DNA of 64,000 bases from JAHRAW01 sp028066695 (GCA_963457535.1 OY734803.1:868001-932000), one strand, 5' to 3'; shown: positions 36,235 to 45,547, numbered from the stretch's first letter. Numbers and translations: made by a program. Notes: a model not told the origin generated them from the letters alone.

Positions 36235-36272
36235 TTCGCCGCCATTCTTTGACAAACCCACCCCGACTCCCG

Positions 36273-37931
36273 ATGCCCGAAACCACGCGAAGCGGCGGCC
36301 AACTGCTGGTGGACGGCCTGGCCGCCGGCGGCGTCAAGCACGCCTTCTGCGTGCCCGGCGAAAGTTACCTGGCCGCGCTGGACGCCTTCTACGAACGCCG
36401 CGCCGGCATGCAACTCATCGCCTGCCGGCAGGAAGGCGGCGCGTCCTACATGGCGGAGGCATACGCAAAGTTGAGCGGGCAGCCCGGCGTTTGCCTGGTC
36501 TCGCGGGGGCCCGGCGCGGCGAACGCGATGATCGGCGTGCACACCGCGTTTCAGGATTCCACGCCGATGCTGCTGTGCATCGGGCAGAACCCGCTCGCGC
36601 ACCGCGGACGCGAGGGCTTTCAGGAACTGCATTACGAAGAGGTGTATGCCGGCGTCGCCAAGCGCGTGCTGCGCGTTTCCGTGGCGCGCGATGTGCCGGG
36701 CATGCTGCGCGAGGCATGGGCGAGCGCGGTCGGCGGCCGGCCCGGCCCGGTCGTTTTGGAATTGCCCGAAGACATGCTGCGCGAGCGCGTCGCGCCGCCG
36801 GACGGTTTTGATTCGCCGCCGCCGCCGCGCGAGGCGCGCGCGCCGTCGGCCGACGAGGTCGCGCGCTTCGGCGAATTGTTAAACGCGGCCGCGCGCCCGC
36901 TGGTGATTTGCGGCGGCGCCGCGTGGACGCCGCGCGCAAACCGCCTGCTCGCCGAATTCGCCGAACGGCACGCGCTGCCGGTGGCATGCGCGTTTCGCCG
37001 CCAGGACACTTTTGACAACAGCGACCCGCGCTACGCCGGCGAACTCGGCCTGGCCGCCGGCCCGAAACTCCTGGAATTAGCGAAGCAGTCCGACCTGATC
37101 ATCGCCATCGCCGCGCGGCTCGGCGAGATGACCACCGCCGATTACACGCTGTTTGATTCACCGGAATTTGACAAAAACGGCGAGCGCAAACTCGCGCACA
37201 TTTTTCCGCATGCCGGCGAATTCAATTCGGTCTATGCGGCCGAACTCGGCATTGAATCCGACGCCGCCGAATTTTTGCAGGCCGCGCTGGAACTCACGCC
37301 GCCGCCAGCTGCGCTGCGCGAGTCGCGCGAAACCCGCGCCGCGACCGCGCATAAAAATTATCTGGAGCACACCACCTGCGCGCCGCGAAACCAAAACGGA
37401 AACGCGCAAGTGCGCCTGGACGAAGTGGTCAAATACCTGCGCGAAAACCTGCCGCCGGACAGCATTCTCGCCAACGGCGCCGGCAATTACACCGTGTGGC
37501 CGCAGCGCCACTACCAATTCCGCCAACCGAAAACCCAACTCGCCTGCACCAACGGCTCCATGGGCTACGGCGCGCCGGCCGCGATCGCCGGAAAAATTTT
37601 TCGCCCCAACTCCACCGTGGTCTCGTTCTCCGGAGACGGCTGCTTTTTAATGAACGGCCAGGAACTCGCCACCGCCGCGCAATACGGCGTCAATGTGATT
37701 TTCATCGTGATCAACAACAGTTGCTATGGCACCATCCGCTCGCATCAGGAGCGCCATTACCCGGGCCGCCCGGTCGCCACCGCGCTGCAAAACCCGGACT
37801 TCCCCGCGCTCGCGCGCGCCTACCGCGCATTCGGCGCGGTGGTGACGCGCACCGAAGAATTCGCCGGCGCATTTGAAAACGCGTTGCGCGCCAACACTCC
37901 GGCGCTGATTGAAATCCAAACCGAGGAATGA
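36273..37931 (+). CDS. Thiamine-diphosphate-dependent enzyme (acetolactate synthase-like)
   Basis: A 552-residue protein of the acetohydroxyacid synthase/benzoylformate decarboxylase superfamily. The cofactor-activating glutamate is E54 in CRQEGGASYMAEAYAK, and the C-terminal ThDP/Mg motif runs from GDG (454-456) to NN (481-482). It is catalytic-subunit length with no regulatory partner adjacent, and the active-site loops differ from IlvB, so it is probably a decarboxylase or carboligase with another 2-keto acid or CoA substrate. ATG 36273 chosen; the open frame upstream is antisense to sufS. It overlaps the SDR gene by ATGA. Confidence 0.88.
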   Translation: MPETTRSGGQLLVDGLAAGGVKHAFCVPGESYLAALDAFYERRAGMQLIACRQEGGASYMAEAYAKLSGQPGVCLVSRGPGAANAMIGVHTAFQDSTPMLLCIGQNPLAHRGREGFQELHYEEVYAGVAKRVLRVSVARDVPGMLREAWASAVGGRPGPVVLELPEDMLRERVAPPDGFDSPPPPREARAPSADEVARFGELLNAAARPLVICGGAAWTPRANRLLAEFAERHALPVACAFRRQDTFDNSDPRYAGELGLAAGPKLLELAKQSDLIIAIAARLGEMTTADYTLFDSPEFDKNGERKLAHIFPHAGEFNSVYAAELGIESDAAEFLQAALELTPPPAALRESRETRAATAHKNYLEHTTCAPRNQNGNAQVRLDEVVKYLRENLPPDSILANGAGNYTVWPQRHYQFRQPKTQLACTNGSMGYGAPAAIAGKIFRPNSTVVSFSGDGCFLMNGQELATAAQYGVNVIFIVINNSCYGTIRSHQERHYPGRPVATALQNPDFPALARAYRAFGAVVTRTEEFAGAFENALRANTPALIEIQTEE

Positions 37932-38767
37932 ACATGACAAATGAACAAAACAAAATTCAGCCGCCGCCACCGCGCGATTTGTTGCGCGGAAAAACCGCGG
38001 TCATCACCGGCGCCGCGCGCGGCATCGGCCTGGCATGCGCCGAGCGTTTCGCCGCCGAGGGCGCGGCCGTGGTGCTGTCCGATGTGCGCGACGACGACGG
38101 CGAGCGCGCCGCGGCGCGCCTGCGCGACGGCGGCGCGGACGCGGTCTACCGCAATTGCGATGTCACCGACGCCGATGCGGTGCGCGCGTTGGCGGATTTC
38201 GCCGCGGAAAAGTCCGGCCGCATTGACTGCATGATCGCCAACGCCGGCATCGTGCATGCCGCCGATGTGCTGGAACTGGATGTCGCCGACTTTGACCGCG
38301 TTCTCGCGGTCAATTTGCGCGGCGTGTTTCTCGCCGGCCAGGCCGCGGCGCGCAAAATGATCGCGCAATCACCCGACGCCGAAGGCAGCCGCGGCGTGAT
38401 CATTAATATGTCGTCCATCAACGCGGTGGTCGCGATTCCGGCGATCACCTCCTACATAGTCGCCAAAGGCGGCCTCACCCAACTGACCAAGTGTCTGGCG
38501 CTGCGCCTCGCGCCCGAAGGCGTGCGCGTCAACGCCATCGGACCCGGCTCCATCAACACCGAAATGTTCCACTCCATCGCCGACAACCCGCAGAAACTGC
38601 GCGAAGTGCTTTCGCGCACGCCGGCCGGGCGGCCCGGCGAGCCGTTTGAAGTCGCCTGCATCGCGGTGTTTCTCGCCAGCGGTTATTCCAGTTATCTCAG
38701 CGGCGAAACCATCTACGCCGACGGCGGGCGGCTCGCGCTGAACTATGTGGTGCCGGTGAAGGAATGA
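37928..38767 (+). CDS. Short-chain dehydrogenase/reductase
   Basis: A 279-residue classical SDR: cofactor loop TGAARGIG at 27-34, NAG at 105-107, catalytic S163 and Y176xxxK180 (SYIVAKGG). The residue pattern VVLSDVRDDDG after strand 2 suggests NAD(H). The C-terminal SGETIYADGGR is typical. The start overlaps the ThDP gene and the stop overlaps the dehydratase gene (both ATGA), so all three are made together. It could reduce or oxidise the keto/hydroxy group formed by the ThDP enzyme. Confidence 0.93.
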   Translation: MNMTNEQNKIQPPPPRDLLRGKTAVITGAARGIGLACAERFAAEGAAVVLSDVRDDDGERAAARLRDGGADAVYRNCDVTDADAVRALADFAAEKSGRIDCMIANAGIVHAADVLELDVADFDRVLAVNLRGVFLAGQAAARKMIAQSPDAEGSRGVIINMSSINAVVAIPAITSYIVAKGGLTQLTKCLALRLAPEGVRVNAIGPGSINTEMFHSIADNPQKLREVLSRTPAGRPGEPFEVACIAVFLASGYSSYLSGETIYADGGRLALNYVVPVKE

Positions 38768-39630
38768 GCGCGCCCTGCGAAAACCTGGGCGCGTGGCTCG
38801 GCCGGACGCGCGATGTGCGCGACACCATTCGCGCGCAGCCGGCCGAGTTTTTGCGCGCGACGCTGGAGCAAACGCAAATCGCGAACGCGGCGGCGCTGAC
38901 TTCCGGCGCGGCTTTGCCGCCCTGCTGGCATTGGCTGTTTTTTCTGGAAGCCGCGCCGCCGTCCGGACTCGGCCGCGACGGCCACGCCGCGCGCGGCGAG
39001 TTTTTGCCGCCGGTTGCATTGCCGCGGCGCATGTGGGCCGGCGGGCGGCTGGAATTCGCCGAGCCGCTGCGCATCGGCGAGAACATTGTGCGGAAGTCCG
39101 CCATCAAAGACATTCAGGAAAAAACCGGGCGCAGCGGCGAATTGTGCTTTGTTACCGTTCGCCATGAATTTTTTGGCGAGGACGGCGGCGCGTGCAAAAT
39201 GAGCGAGGAACACGACATCGTTTACCGCGAAGACGCGCCCAAATCACAACCCGCGCCGAAACCGCCGGCCGCGCCGCAAGACGCAAGCGAACGCATTGAA
39301 ATCACCGCCGATGCGGTGATGCTGTTTCGCTATTCCGCGCTGACTTTTAACAGCCACCGCATTCACTACGACGCCGACTACTGCCGCGAAGTGGAAAACT
39401 ATCCGGCGCAAGTCGTGCATGGTCCGCTGATTGCGACCATGCTCGCCGGCCTCGCCGCAAAAAGTGCCGGCGGCGCGCTTCGCAAATTTTCCTATCGCGC
39501 GGTGAGTCCGCTGTTCGCCGCGCAGCCGTTCAGCATTGCAATGAAAAAATTGCAAAACGGCGAATTGGAAATCTGGGCGGCAAACGCGCGCGGCGAATTG
39601 GCGATGAGCGCGCGCGCCGCGCCGGCCTAG
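38764..39630 (+). CDS. FAS1-like/HTD2-type hydratase-dehydratase (mesaconyl-C4-CoA hydratase-like)
   Basis: A 288-residue double-hotdog protein. The N-terminal half is FAS1-like; the C-terminal half holds TFNSHRIHYD followed by YPAQVVHGPLIATMLAG, the hydratase motif of the MaoC/HTD2 group with its catalytic Asp/His. Relatives include mesaconyl-C4-CoA hydratase and mitochondrial 3-hydroxyacyl-thioester dehydratase. As third gene of the coupled operon it probably handles an enoyl- or hydroxyacyl-thioester linked to the SDR and ThDP reactions. Confidence 0.85.
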   Translation: MSAPCENLGAWLGRTRDVRDTIRAQPAEFLRATLEQTQIANAAALTSGAALPPCWHWLFFLEAAPPSGLGRDGHAARGEFLPPVALPRRMWAGGRLEFAEPLRIGENIVRKSAIKDIQEKTGRSGELCFVTVRHEFFGEDGGACKMSEEHDIVYREDAPKSQPAPKPPAAPQDASERIEITADAVMLFRYSALTFNSHRIHYDADYCREVENYPAQVVHGPLIATMLAGLAAKSAGGALRKFSYRAVSPLFAAQPFSIAMKKLQNGELEIWAANARGELAMSARAAPA

Positions 39631-39648
39631 CGCCTTCACCGCGGCATC

Positions 39649-39897
39649 GTGTCCGACTGGTTTGTCTATATGTTGCGCTGCGCCGACGCGTCGCTTTACA
39701 CCGGCATCACCACCGACATCGCGCGCCGCCTCACCGAACACAACACCGGCGCGGCCGGCGCGCGTTACACCCGCGCGCGCCGCCCGGTAACGCTGGTCTA
39801 TCAGGAGCGCCTGCCAAACCGCTCAGCCGCGGCAAAACGCGAACAGGCGCTCAGGCGGCTGGGGAAGGCGGAGAAGGAGCGGTTGGCGGGGGGGTGA
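39649..39897 (+). CDS. GIY-YIG nuclease-family protein (UPF0213/YhbQ type)
   Basis: An 82-residue single-domain GIY-YIG protein: VYMLRCADASLYTGITTDIARRLTEHN carries the split GIY (VYM) and YIG (YTG) motifs with the catalytic Arg, and the C-terminal AAKREQALRRLGKAEKERL helix contains the metal-binding Glu. Members are thought to act in DNA repair or nucleic-acid processing. A GTG start at 39649 is directly before the domain. It ends just before the low-GC nuclease-like gene. Confidence 0.87.
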   Translation: MSDWFVYMLRCADASLYTGITTDIARRLTEHNTGAAGARYTRARRPVTLVYQERLPNRSAAAKREQALRRLGKAEKERLAGG

Positions 39898-39925
39898 GCG
39901 GGAAAAAATTGCGCTTGGAATGTGG

Positions 39926-39931
39926 TATAGT
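39926..39931 (+). promoter_or_regulatory. TATAGT -10 box directly before the low-GC nuclease-like gene
   Basis: TATAGT ends 7 bp before the ATG at 39938, so transcription from it would start at or beside that ATG and give a leaderless mRNA. The TTGCGC upstream is only 11 bp away, too close for a normal -35. Confidence 0.35.
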
Positions 39932-39937
39932 GTGCTG

Positions 39938-41386
39938 ATGGTAGCCATAGAAAAATCAACGGGAATTAATCAAACCGAGAAAGTTCTCGGCCAGTTGTGC
40001 GACCGCGTCTTTCTGGACGCATGGAACTATCTCAATCCGTATCGGGCGAAGGGAAAGGAACTGTGCGACTTGTTGGCCGTATTTGACGGCCACATTTTCA
40101 TTTTCCAAATTAAAGAAATCAAATTTAGCGATGAAGAATTTGATTCTGACGCTGGAATTAAGCCGGCGTGGGAACGGTGGAAACGCAAAGCGTTTACCGC
40201 GCAACTGAAATCTCTGGAAGGCGCCAAAAACTGGATACTTAACAATCCAAAGGAAATATATCTGGATGCCGCATGCCAGAAGCCGTTTCCGATTGACATT
40301 AGCGGAAACGGCTACAAAATCCACAAAATACTTGTGGCGCACGGCGCGTCCGAAGCATGCAAAAAGTTCTCCGATCAAAACATTGTTGGCAGCCTGGGGG
40401 TTAACTATGGAAGCAACAGTAGTGACTTTCCCCGCCCGACCCCCTTTATGCTAATTATGGACAAGCATGATCTGGTTCATGTACTTGACGACCATAACCT
40501 CCCTATCATATTGGGAGAGTTGGACACAGCTGCGGATTTCACCCAATACTTGGTAACGAAAGAACGCGCCATTCAGAAGTTCAATGTCACGATCTATTGC
40601 GGGGAGGAAGATCTACTCGCCGCCTACATCGCCAAACATCCTTTCCTCACCAAGATACACGATATTGATGCAGGCGAGGAAAAACCTACTTTACTCTTCA
40701 TTCGGGAGGGTGAGTGGGAAAAATTCCGTGCATGCCCAGAATACAAACACAAGAAAGCGGCTGACGAGATTTCTTATTTGTGGGACCGCCTCTTGCAGTG
40801 GGCGTACAAATTTGCACTCGCAGGAACTGCAACGGGAGACGATAATCTCTTCGGCGGACGCAGTGCCATTTATGAAATGGCAAAAGAACCCCGGTTTTGG
40901 CGTCGATGCCTGGCCAAAGAGATGATGAAATCGCTCCAAAAACAAAAAAACAGCGCTGGCGAACAACAGCATGCTTGCCTTTGCAAATCCTACTATGCAG
41001 ATACTGCTTATGTATTTATGTGGGAGGACCGCCCTTCAGGCATGAACTACGATGAGTATCGTCGATGGCGGCTGGAGAGGCTTGAAATCGCATGCGGGGT
41101 TGCAAGAAATCTTCACCCACAATTCACAAAAATCGTGGGCATCACTTATCTACTTTCAGATAAGGAAAAAATTGTCCTGGGAGAGTTTTCGCTTCTGGAC
41201 TGCAGTTTTATTCTTCTGGACAGCGAAGAATGGACCGAGGAAAACAGAGCACTCTATGAGAAGGCAAATGAAGATGCTGGGTTTTTCAGAACGGCGTATG
41301 GTAAGAAAAGCGCGGTTAATTCGCGCGCGTCCAAACTGCGTCGATTTCTTGCATCACTTTCGCAGTGCCGGCGAGGGCGGCGATGA
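39938..41386 (+). CDS. Low-GC hypothetical protein with PD-(D/E)XK-like nuclease motif
   Basis: A roughly 482-residue protein (an alternative ATG at 39920 adds six residues). Near the N-terminus KELCDLLAVFDGHIFIFQIKE resembles a restriction-endonuclease-fold core, with D44 and the Q57-x-K59 pair in place of D/E-x-K. Similar segments occur in uncharacterised proteins next to restriction systems. The rest matches nothing I know. Codon use and base composition are clearly more AT-rich than all neighbours, indicating recent transfer. Its last about 23 codons run antisense into the 3' end of the restriction-modification gene, so the natural C-terminus may have been lost. Function is inferred only. 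Confidence 0.6.
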   Translation: MVAIEKSTGINQTEKVLGQLCDRVFLDAWNYLNPYRAKGKELCDLLAVFDGHIFIFQIKEIKFSDEEFDSDAGIKPAWERWKRKAFTAQLKSLEGAKNWILNNPKEIYLDAACQKPFPIDISGNGYKIHKILVAHGASEACKKFSDQNIVGSLGVNYGSNSSDFPRPTPFMLIMDKHDLVHVLDDHNLPIILGELDTAADFTQYLVTKERAIQKFNVTIYCGEEDLLAAYIAKHPFLTKIHDIDAGEEKPTLLFIREGEWEKFRACPEYKHKKAADEISYLWDRLLQWAYKFALAGTATGDDNLFGGRSAIYEMAKEPRFWRRCLAKEMMKSLQKQKNSAGEQQHACLCKSYYADTAYVFMWEDRPSGMNYDEYRRWRLERLEIACGVARNLHPQFTKIVGITYLLSDKEKIVLGEFSLLDCSFILLDSEEWTEENRALYEKANEDAGFFRTAYGKKSAVNSRASKLRRFLASLSQCRRGRR

Positions 41387-44300
41387 TTTTTTGGTAGTGG
41401 TCGATCTCGCGCGCGGAAAGGCGGCGGTTTTTGCGGTCTTTCAGGTATTTTTGCGCGGGCAGGTAGCCGCCGATGGAGAAATTCCAGGCGACTTCGGGAA
41501 CGCCGCCAAAAAATTGCTTGGCGTTGATGTGGACATTTCCGAGGCGTTTTTTGGCGTCGGTGACTTTGTAGAAATCGCGGCGCACGACGCGCGCGTCTAC
41601 GGCATTGTCACCGGCAACTTTGTAGGTGGTGATGAGTTTCGGGGCGGGCTCCATTAAATGCAGAGCGCGGAGTTTGCCGCCAAGTTTCGCGAGTTTGCGA
41701 AATTGCGCGGCGTTTTGCGGATGGGGGACGCGCGGGTAATCTATTTTCAGAAACTCGTTGTAGCGTTCGCGGTAGGAGGAGGCGTGCAGAACGGCGTAGA
41801 TGTAATCCAGCAGGTCAATCGGGGCGAAAGTTTTGTTGCCGGTTTCTTTTTCCGGCGTGAAGCGCAGGCTGATGATGTCGGCGACGCTCTTGACGATTTC
41901 CGGGTCAAGATTGGGTTTTCGCGCGGATTTTTCGTCCAGATCTTTTTGGGCGGTATCCGGGTAGAGGTAGAGGGGGAAGTGATAGGTTTGGGCGCTTGCG
42001 GAATGGATGTCTGACATCAGCCGCGTAATGAACGCGCGATCAAAAACATCTCCCGCGGAAGATCGGGAAGTCAGCAAACCAAGATTTTCACCCGCCAAAA
42101 GGTGTTTCATGGTTTTTTCGCGCGCGCGGCAAATCAGCGCAGGGTCGTAGTAAATCGGCCTGCAATCAAAAGGCCGATACTGGATTTGGCGAATGTTTTC
42201 ACCGTCATACTTTTTTCCCGCAAGCGCCGAGGCAAGTTTGTATCCGCTTGCGTCTTTCACGCCGTATTTTTCCCTGAACGCATCGTCAAAATCCCCGGAC
42301 AAAAGCGTTTTCATGCGCGCGGCAAGAGCCCCGGCGTCAAAGTCCAGGAACAGCACATCACGGTGGGTTTTCACCCCGGAATTGAAAGTGGTGAACAAGT
42401 CGCTCACCCGAAACCCTTTTTCATAATCTTCCCGCCCCGAAAAATCTTTCGGGGTGAAAAAATAATGAGGCGCATGGTATTTAAGCGCCTTGTAGGGAAT
42501 TTTCCCGAAAGCATGGCCGCGCAAATACTCGTATTTGCTTTCTCGGCTGCCGTAGAGGTCGGTGTAAAACACCGTGGAGGTTTTGTTTTTTCCGCCGCCG
42601 GTTTTCACAAACAAATTGATTGAAACCCCCTGCATGATGTCGAACACATTGCCGTCCGCAGAGCCGTCAGGGGCGGTTTCTTTTTTTCGCGCGTCACCAT
42701 GCAAATTGAGGATGTAGATTTTGTCAAAAGTCCCGAGCAGGGTTTTCCGCATTTGCCGGTGGGTCACGCCGTCCAAAAAACTGTTGTTGGAGATGTAGGC
42801 AAGAACGCCTTCGCCGGTTTTTTGCACGATATGCTCGCCGTAGCGGATGAACTTGATGTAATCGTCGTTGAGATTGTGGCTTTTCTCCTTCAAGCCCTTT
42901 TTGTATTCGCTCAGCAGGTTTTGTATCCACGGTCCGCGGTTGCTGCTGCTGACCGCATACGGCGGGTTGCCGATGACCACCATCACCGGCGTGTCGCGCT
43001 TGATGAAGTTCGCCTGATTCGCCTCGTCGGAAAGCCACCGCGCAAACAGAGTTTTGGTGTCGGGATGATGTTCTTCCAGTGTGTTCGTCAGAAATACATG
43101 TGCGCGCTGCCGCCCCAGTTCGCACCCGGTCTCGCGCAACACCATGCTCATCTTAATGTGCGCCATCACATAAGGCGCCATTAGGATTTCAAAACCGTTC
43201 AAACGCGGCGCCAAATCTTCGCGCGCATACGACTGCCAGCGCCCTTGCTGGCGCGCGAAATATTTTTTGTGAATGTGGCGGACGATGGACGCAAGAAAGG
43301 TGCCGGTGCCGGTGCCCGGATCCAGAATTTGCACCTTGTGCAGTTTCGTTTTTCCGGTTTCGGTCCCGGCGCGGAGTTTTTCCGCGGAGGCAAGCCCGTC
43401 GCGCAACTTAAACTCCTTGCGCAGAATTTCATCCACCGCGCGCACCATGAAATCCACAATCGGCTCCGGCGTGTAATAGACGCCGCGGCTTTTGCGAAGT
43501 TTGGGGTTGTATGCGGCGAGGAAAGTCTCGTAAAAATGCAGAAACGGGTCCACACCGCCTTTGATGTATTGCGCCATCAATTCCTCGGCATAGGAGATGC
43601 GGAAAAGATCGGCGAGCGCGTCGACAACCCAGCGAATGCGTTTGTCCAGGTCGTGCGCGGCGATATGCTGGAAAAACTTGCGCAGAAAAGGATTGTTTTC
43701 CGGGATTAATTCCGCGGCTTTTTTGCGCGTGAAACTCCCGGGAGATTTGTCATGCAGCCGCGCGGCGAACAACCCGTAGGCGATGGTCTGCGCGTAAATG
43801 TCGGCGAATTCGGCCGGTTTGATGTCGTGAATTAAGTGCCTGCGAAACGCCTGCAACTGGTCATGCAGTTCACCGTTGCCTTCGGTGCGTCCGTTTTCTT
43901 CTTCGTCCTGCAAAAGCGAATCGGCCACCGCGGCCGCCAGCAACCGCGCCTTTACCGCCATATGCGCGGCCAGTTCATCCGAATTGGAGATGGCGATGCC
44001 GTCATGCGCGGTGAAATTCGCGAGCAAATTCTCAAGCGCTTCAAACTCCCCCTGCCGCGGCCGGACGCGCCCGCCGCGGATTTCCCCGACGCGCACGACC
44101 GCAACTTTTTTGCCGCCGCGAAAAAACCGGAACTCCAAATAGTCGGTGATGATCAGGTTGTCCAGCGCGTCGGTATAGCGTTTGAATTGCGCGCGAAACG
44201 ATTTGTCGTCCAGGTTTTTTCCGACGCTTTTGGTTTCTACATATCCGAGCGGAACTTCCCCGCGCGCCAGCAAAAAATCCGGCGCGCCGCATTCAATTTG

Positions 44301-44438
44301 TTTCGGCTCGTTGGTAACTTGCACATCGGGCGCGGCTTCCGCCAGCAGCGTCCGCAGCGCATGGCGGTAAGTGTGCTCGGTGGCCTTGCCGGCGGCGTAG
44401 TCGGCGTCCAGGGCTTTTATGTATTGTTGAATGTTCAT
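41316..44438 (-). CDS. Single-chain restriction-modification enzyme (type IIG/ISP-like, N6-adenine)
   Basis: A 1040-residue protein with, in order, a PD-(D/E)XK nuclease (P53-D54 ... E68-T-K70 in GYVETKS), a helical connector, a gamma-class N6-adenine methyltransferase with SAM motif DPGTGTGTFL (D373-L382) and catalytic NPPY (N491-Y494), then a long target-recognition region with a type-ISP-like C-terminal domain. No helicase/translocase domain lies between nuclease and methylase, unlike LlaGI-type ISP enzymes. One chain would both recognise, methylate and cut DNA. It overlaps the low-GC gene tail to tail by 71 bp and has no separate specificity gene. Confidence 0.88.
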   Translation of the reverse strand: MNIQQYIKALDADYAAGKATEHTYRHALRTLLAEAAPDVQVTNEPKQIECGAPDFLLARGEVPLGYVETKSVGKNLDDKSFRAQFKRYTDALDNLIITDYLEFRFFRGGKKVAVVRVGEIRGGRVRPRQGEFEALENLLANFTAHDGIAISNSDELAAHMAVKARLLAAAVADSLLQDEEENGRTEGNGELHDQLQAFRRHLIHDIKPAEFADIYAQTIAYGLFAARLHDKSPGSFTRKKAAELIPENNPFLRKFFQHIAAHDLDKRIRWVVDALADLFRISYAEELMAQYIKGGVDPFLHFYETFLAAYNPKLRKSRGVYYTPEPIVDFMVRAVDEILRKEFKLRDGLASAEKLRAGTETGKTKLHKVQILDPGTGTGTFLASIVRHIHKKYFARQQGRWQSYAREDLAPRLNGFEILMAPYVMAHIKMSMVLRETGCELGRQRAHVFLTNTLEEHHPDTKTLFARWLSDEANQANFIKRDTPVMVVIGNPPYAVSSSNRGPWIQNLLSEYKKGLKEKSHNLNDDYIKFIRYGEHIVQKTGEGVLAYISNNSFLDGVTHRQMRKTLLGTFDKIYILNLHGDARKKETAPDGSADGNVFDIMQGVSINLFVKTGGGKNKTSTVFYTDLYGSRESKYEYLRGHAFGKIPYKALKYHAPHYFFTPKDFSGREDYEKGFRVSDLFTTFNSGVKTHRDVLFLDFDAGALAARMKTLLSGDFDDAFREKYGVKDASGYKLASALAGKKYDGENIRQIQYRPFDCRPIYYDPALICRAREKTMKHLLAGENLGLLTSRSSAGDVFDRAFITRLMSDIHSASAQTYHFPLYLYPDTAQKDLDEKSARKPNLDPEIVKSVADIISLRFTPEKETGNKTFAPIDLLDYIYAVLHASSYRERYNEFLKIDYPRVPHPQNAAQFRKLAKLGGKLRALHLMEPAPKLITTYKVAGDNAVDARVVRRDFYKVTDAKKRLGNVHINAKQFFGGVPEVAWNFSIGGYLPAQKYLKDRKNRRLSAREIDHYQKIIAALAGTAKVMQEIDAVWTRAN

Positions 44439-44469
44439 GATTGGCGCGCCGATTTTACCCCAAATCCCG

Positions 44470-44475
44470 TATAAT
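44470..44475 (+). promoter_or_regulatory. TATAAT -10 box of the tRNA-Thr gene
   Basis: A perfect TATAAT ends 15 bp before the mature tRNA 5' end. No clear -35 at 17 bp; TTGGCG (44441-44446) is 23 bp away. Confidence 0.55.
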
Positions 44476-44490
44476 CCCCCCGCGCGAGTT

Positions 44491-44566
<76 letters not shown>

Positions 44567-44577
44567 GCGCCCTCCCC

Positions 44578-45516
44578 TCACAGTTTGAAATCGCCGCCGA
44601 AGTTTTCGCGGTAGCGCGCGGTGAATTCGTCTTTGGTGAAGCGGTGGTTCTGCGTGCCGTGCCGCTCGATTTTTATGCCGCCGAGCAGGGAGGCGATTTG
44701 TCCGCTGGTTTGCCAGTCCAAACCGCCGGCGATGCCGTGGAGCAGGCCGGCGCGGAACGCGTCTCCGCAGCCGGTCGGGTCTTTTGCCTCGGAGATTTTC
44801 ACCGCGCCGATGTGAATGTGCTCGCCGCCGCGGTAAATGTCGGCGCCTTTTGCGCCGCGCGTGACCACCAGCGCGTCGGCGCGCGCCGCGGTCTGCTCCA
44901 AAGTCGCGCCGGTTTTTTCGCACAACAATTCGGACTCGTAGTCGTTGACCACCACATAGGACGCCTGTTCAATGAAAGCATCCAACTCGTCCGCGCCGAA
45001 CATCGCCAGCGCCTGGCCCGGGTCAAACATGAACGGAATGCCGGCCTGCGCGAATTGCGCGGCGTGCTGAATCATCGCGTCGCGGCCGTCGGGGGCGACT
45101 ATGCCGAGCGTGACGCCTTTCGCGTCCCCGACTTTGTTTTCATGCGCGCGCTCCAGCGCGCCGGGGTGGAAGGCGATGATCTGGTTGTTGTCGGAGTCGG
45201 TGGTGACAAACGCCTGCGCGGTGTGCGCGCCGCGGATGGTTTTGATGTGCGAAAGGCCGATGCCGTTTTTTTCCAGCCAGGCGCGGTAGGGCGCGAAGTC
45301 TTCTCCGACCGCGCCCATCGCCACCGGGTCGCCGCCGAGCAGTTTGAGGTTGTAGGCGATGTTGCCGCAGCAGCCGCCGAATTCGCGCCGCAATTCCGGC
45401 ACGCCGAAGCACACATTTAATATGTGCACCTGCTCGGGCAGAATGTGCTCCTTGAACTTGCCGGGGAACACCATGATGGTGTCGTAGGCGAGCGAGCCGG
45501 TGATCAGCGTGGGCAT
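44578..45516 (-). CDS. PfkB-family carbohydrate/nucleoside kinase (adenosine kinase-like)
   Basis: A 312-residue ribokinase-fold kinase. The ATP/anion-hole signature DPTGCGDAFRAGLL supplies the catalytic Asp, and the N-terminal GSLAYDTIMVFPGKF and FGGCCGNIAYNLKLLGG regions form the sugar/nucleoside site. The latter pattern resembles bacterial adenosine/guanosine kinase-type PfkB members annotated in proteobacteria. The last gene of the parA-ygfB-pepP-ubiH-fur run, 31 bp after fur. The exact substrate is not determinable. Confidence 0.86.
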   Translation of the reverse strand: MPTLITGSLAYDTIMVFPGKFKEHILPEQVHILNVCFGVPELRREFGGCCGNIAYNLKLLGGDPVAMGAVGEDFAPYRAWLEKNGIGLSHIKTIRGAHTAQAFVTTDSDNNQIIAFHPGALERAHENKVGDAKGVTLGIVAPDGRDAMIQHAAQFAQAGIPFMFDPGQALAMFGADELDAFIEQASYVVVNDYESELLCEKTGATLEQTAARADALVVTRGAKGADIYRGGEHIHIGAVKISEAKDPTGCGDAFRAGLLHGIAGGLDWQTSGQIASLLGGIKIERHGTQNHRFTKDEFTARYRENFGGDFKL

Positions 45517-45547
45517 GCGCGCCCGCCCGGGTTTTGCATTTTGTTTT

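Noticed and set aside
35037..36272. A 412-codon N-terminal extension of the ThDP enzyme
   Set aside because: The extension is antisense to sufS; the family N-terminus matches the ATG at 36273.
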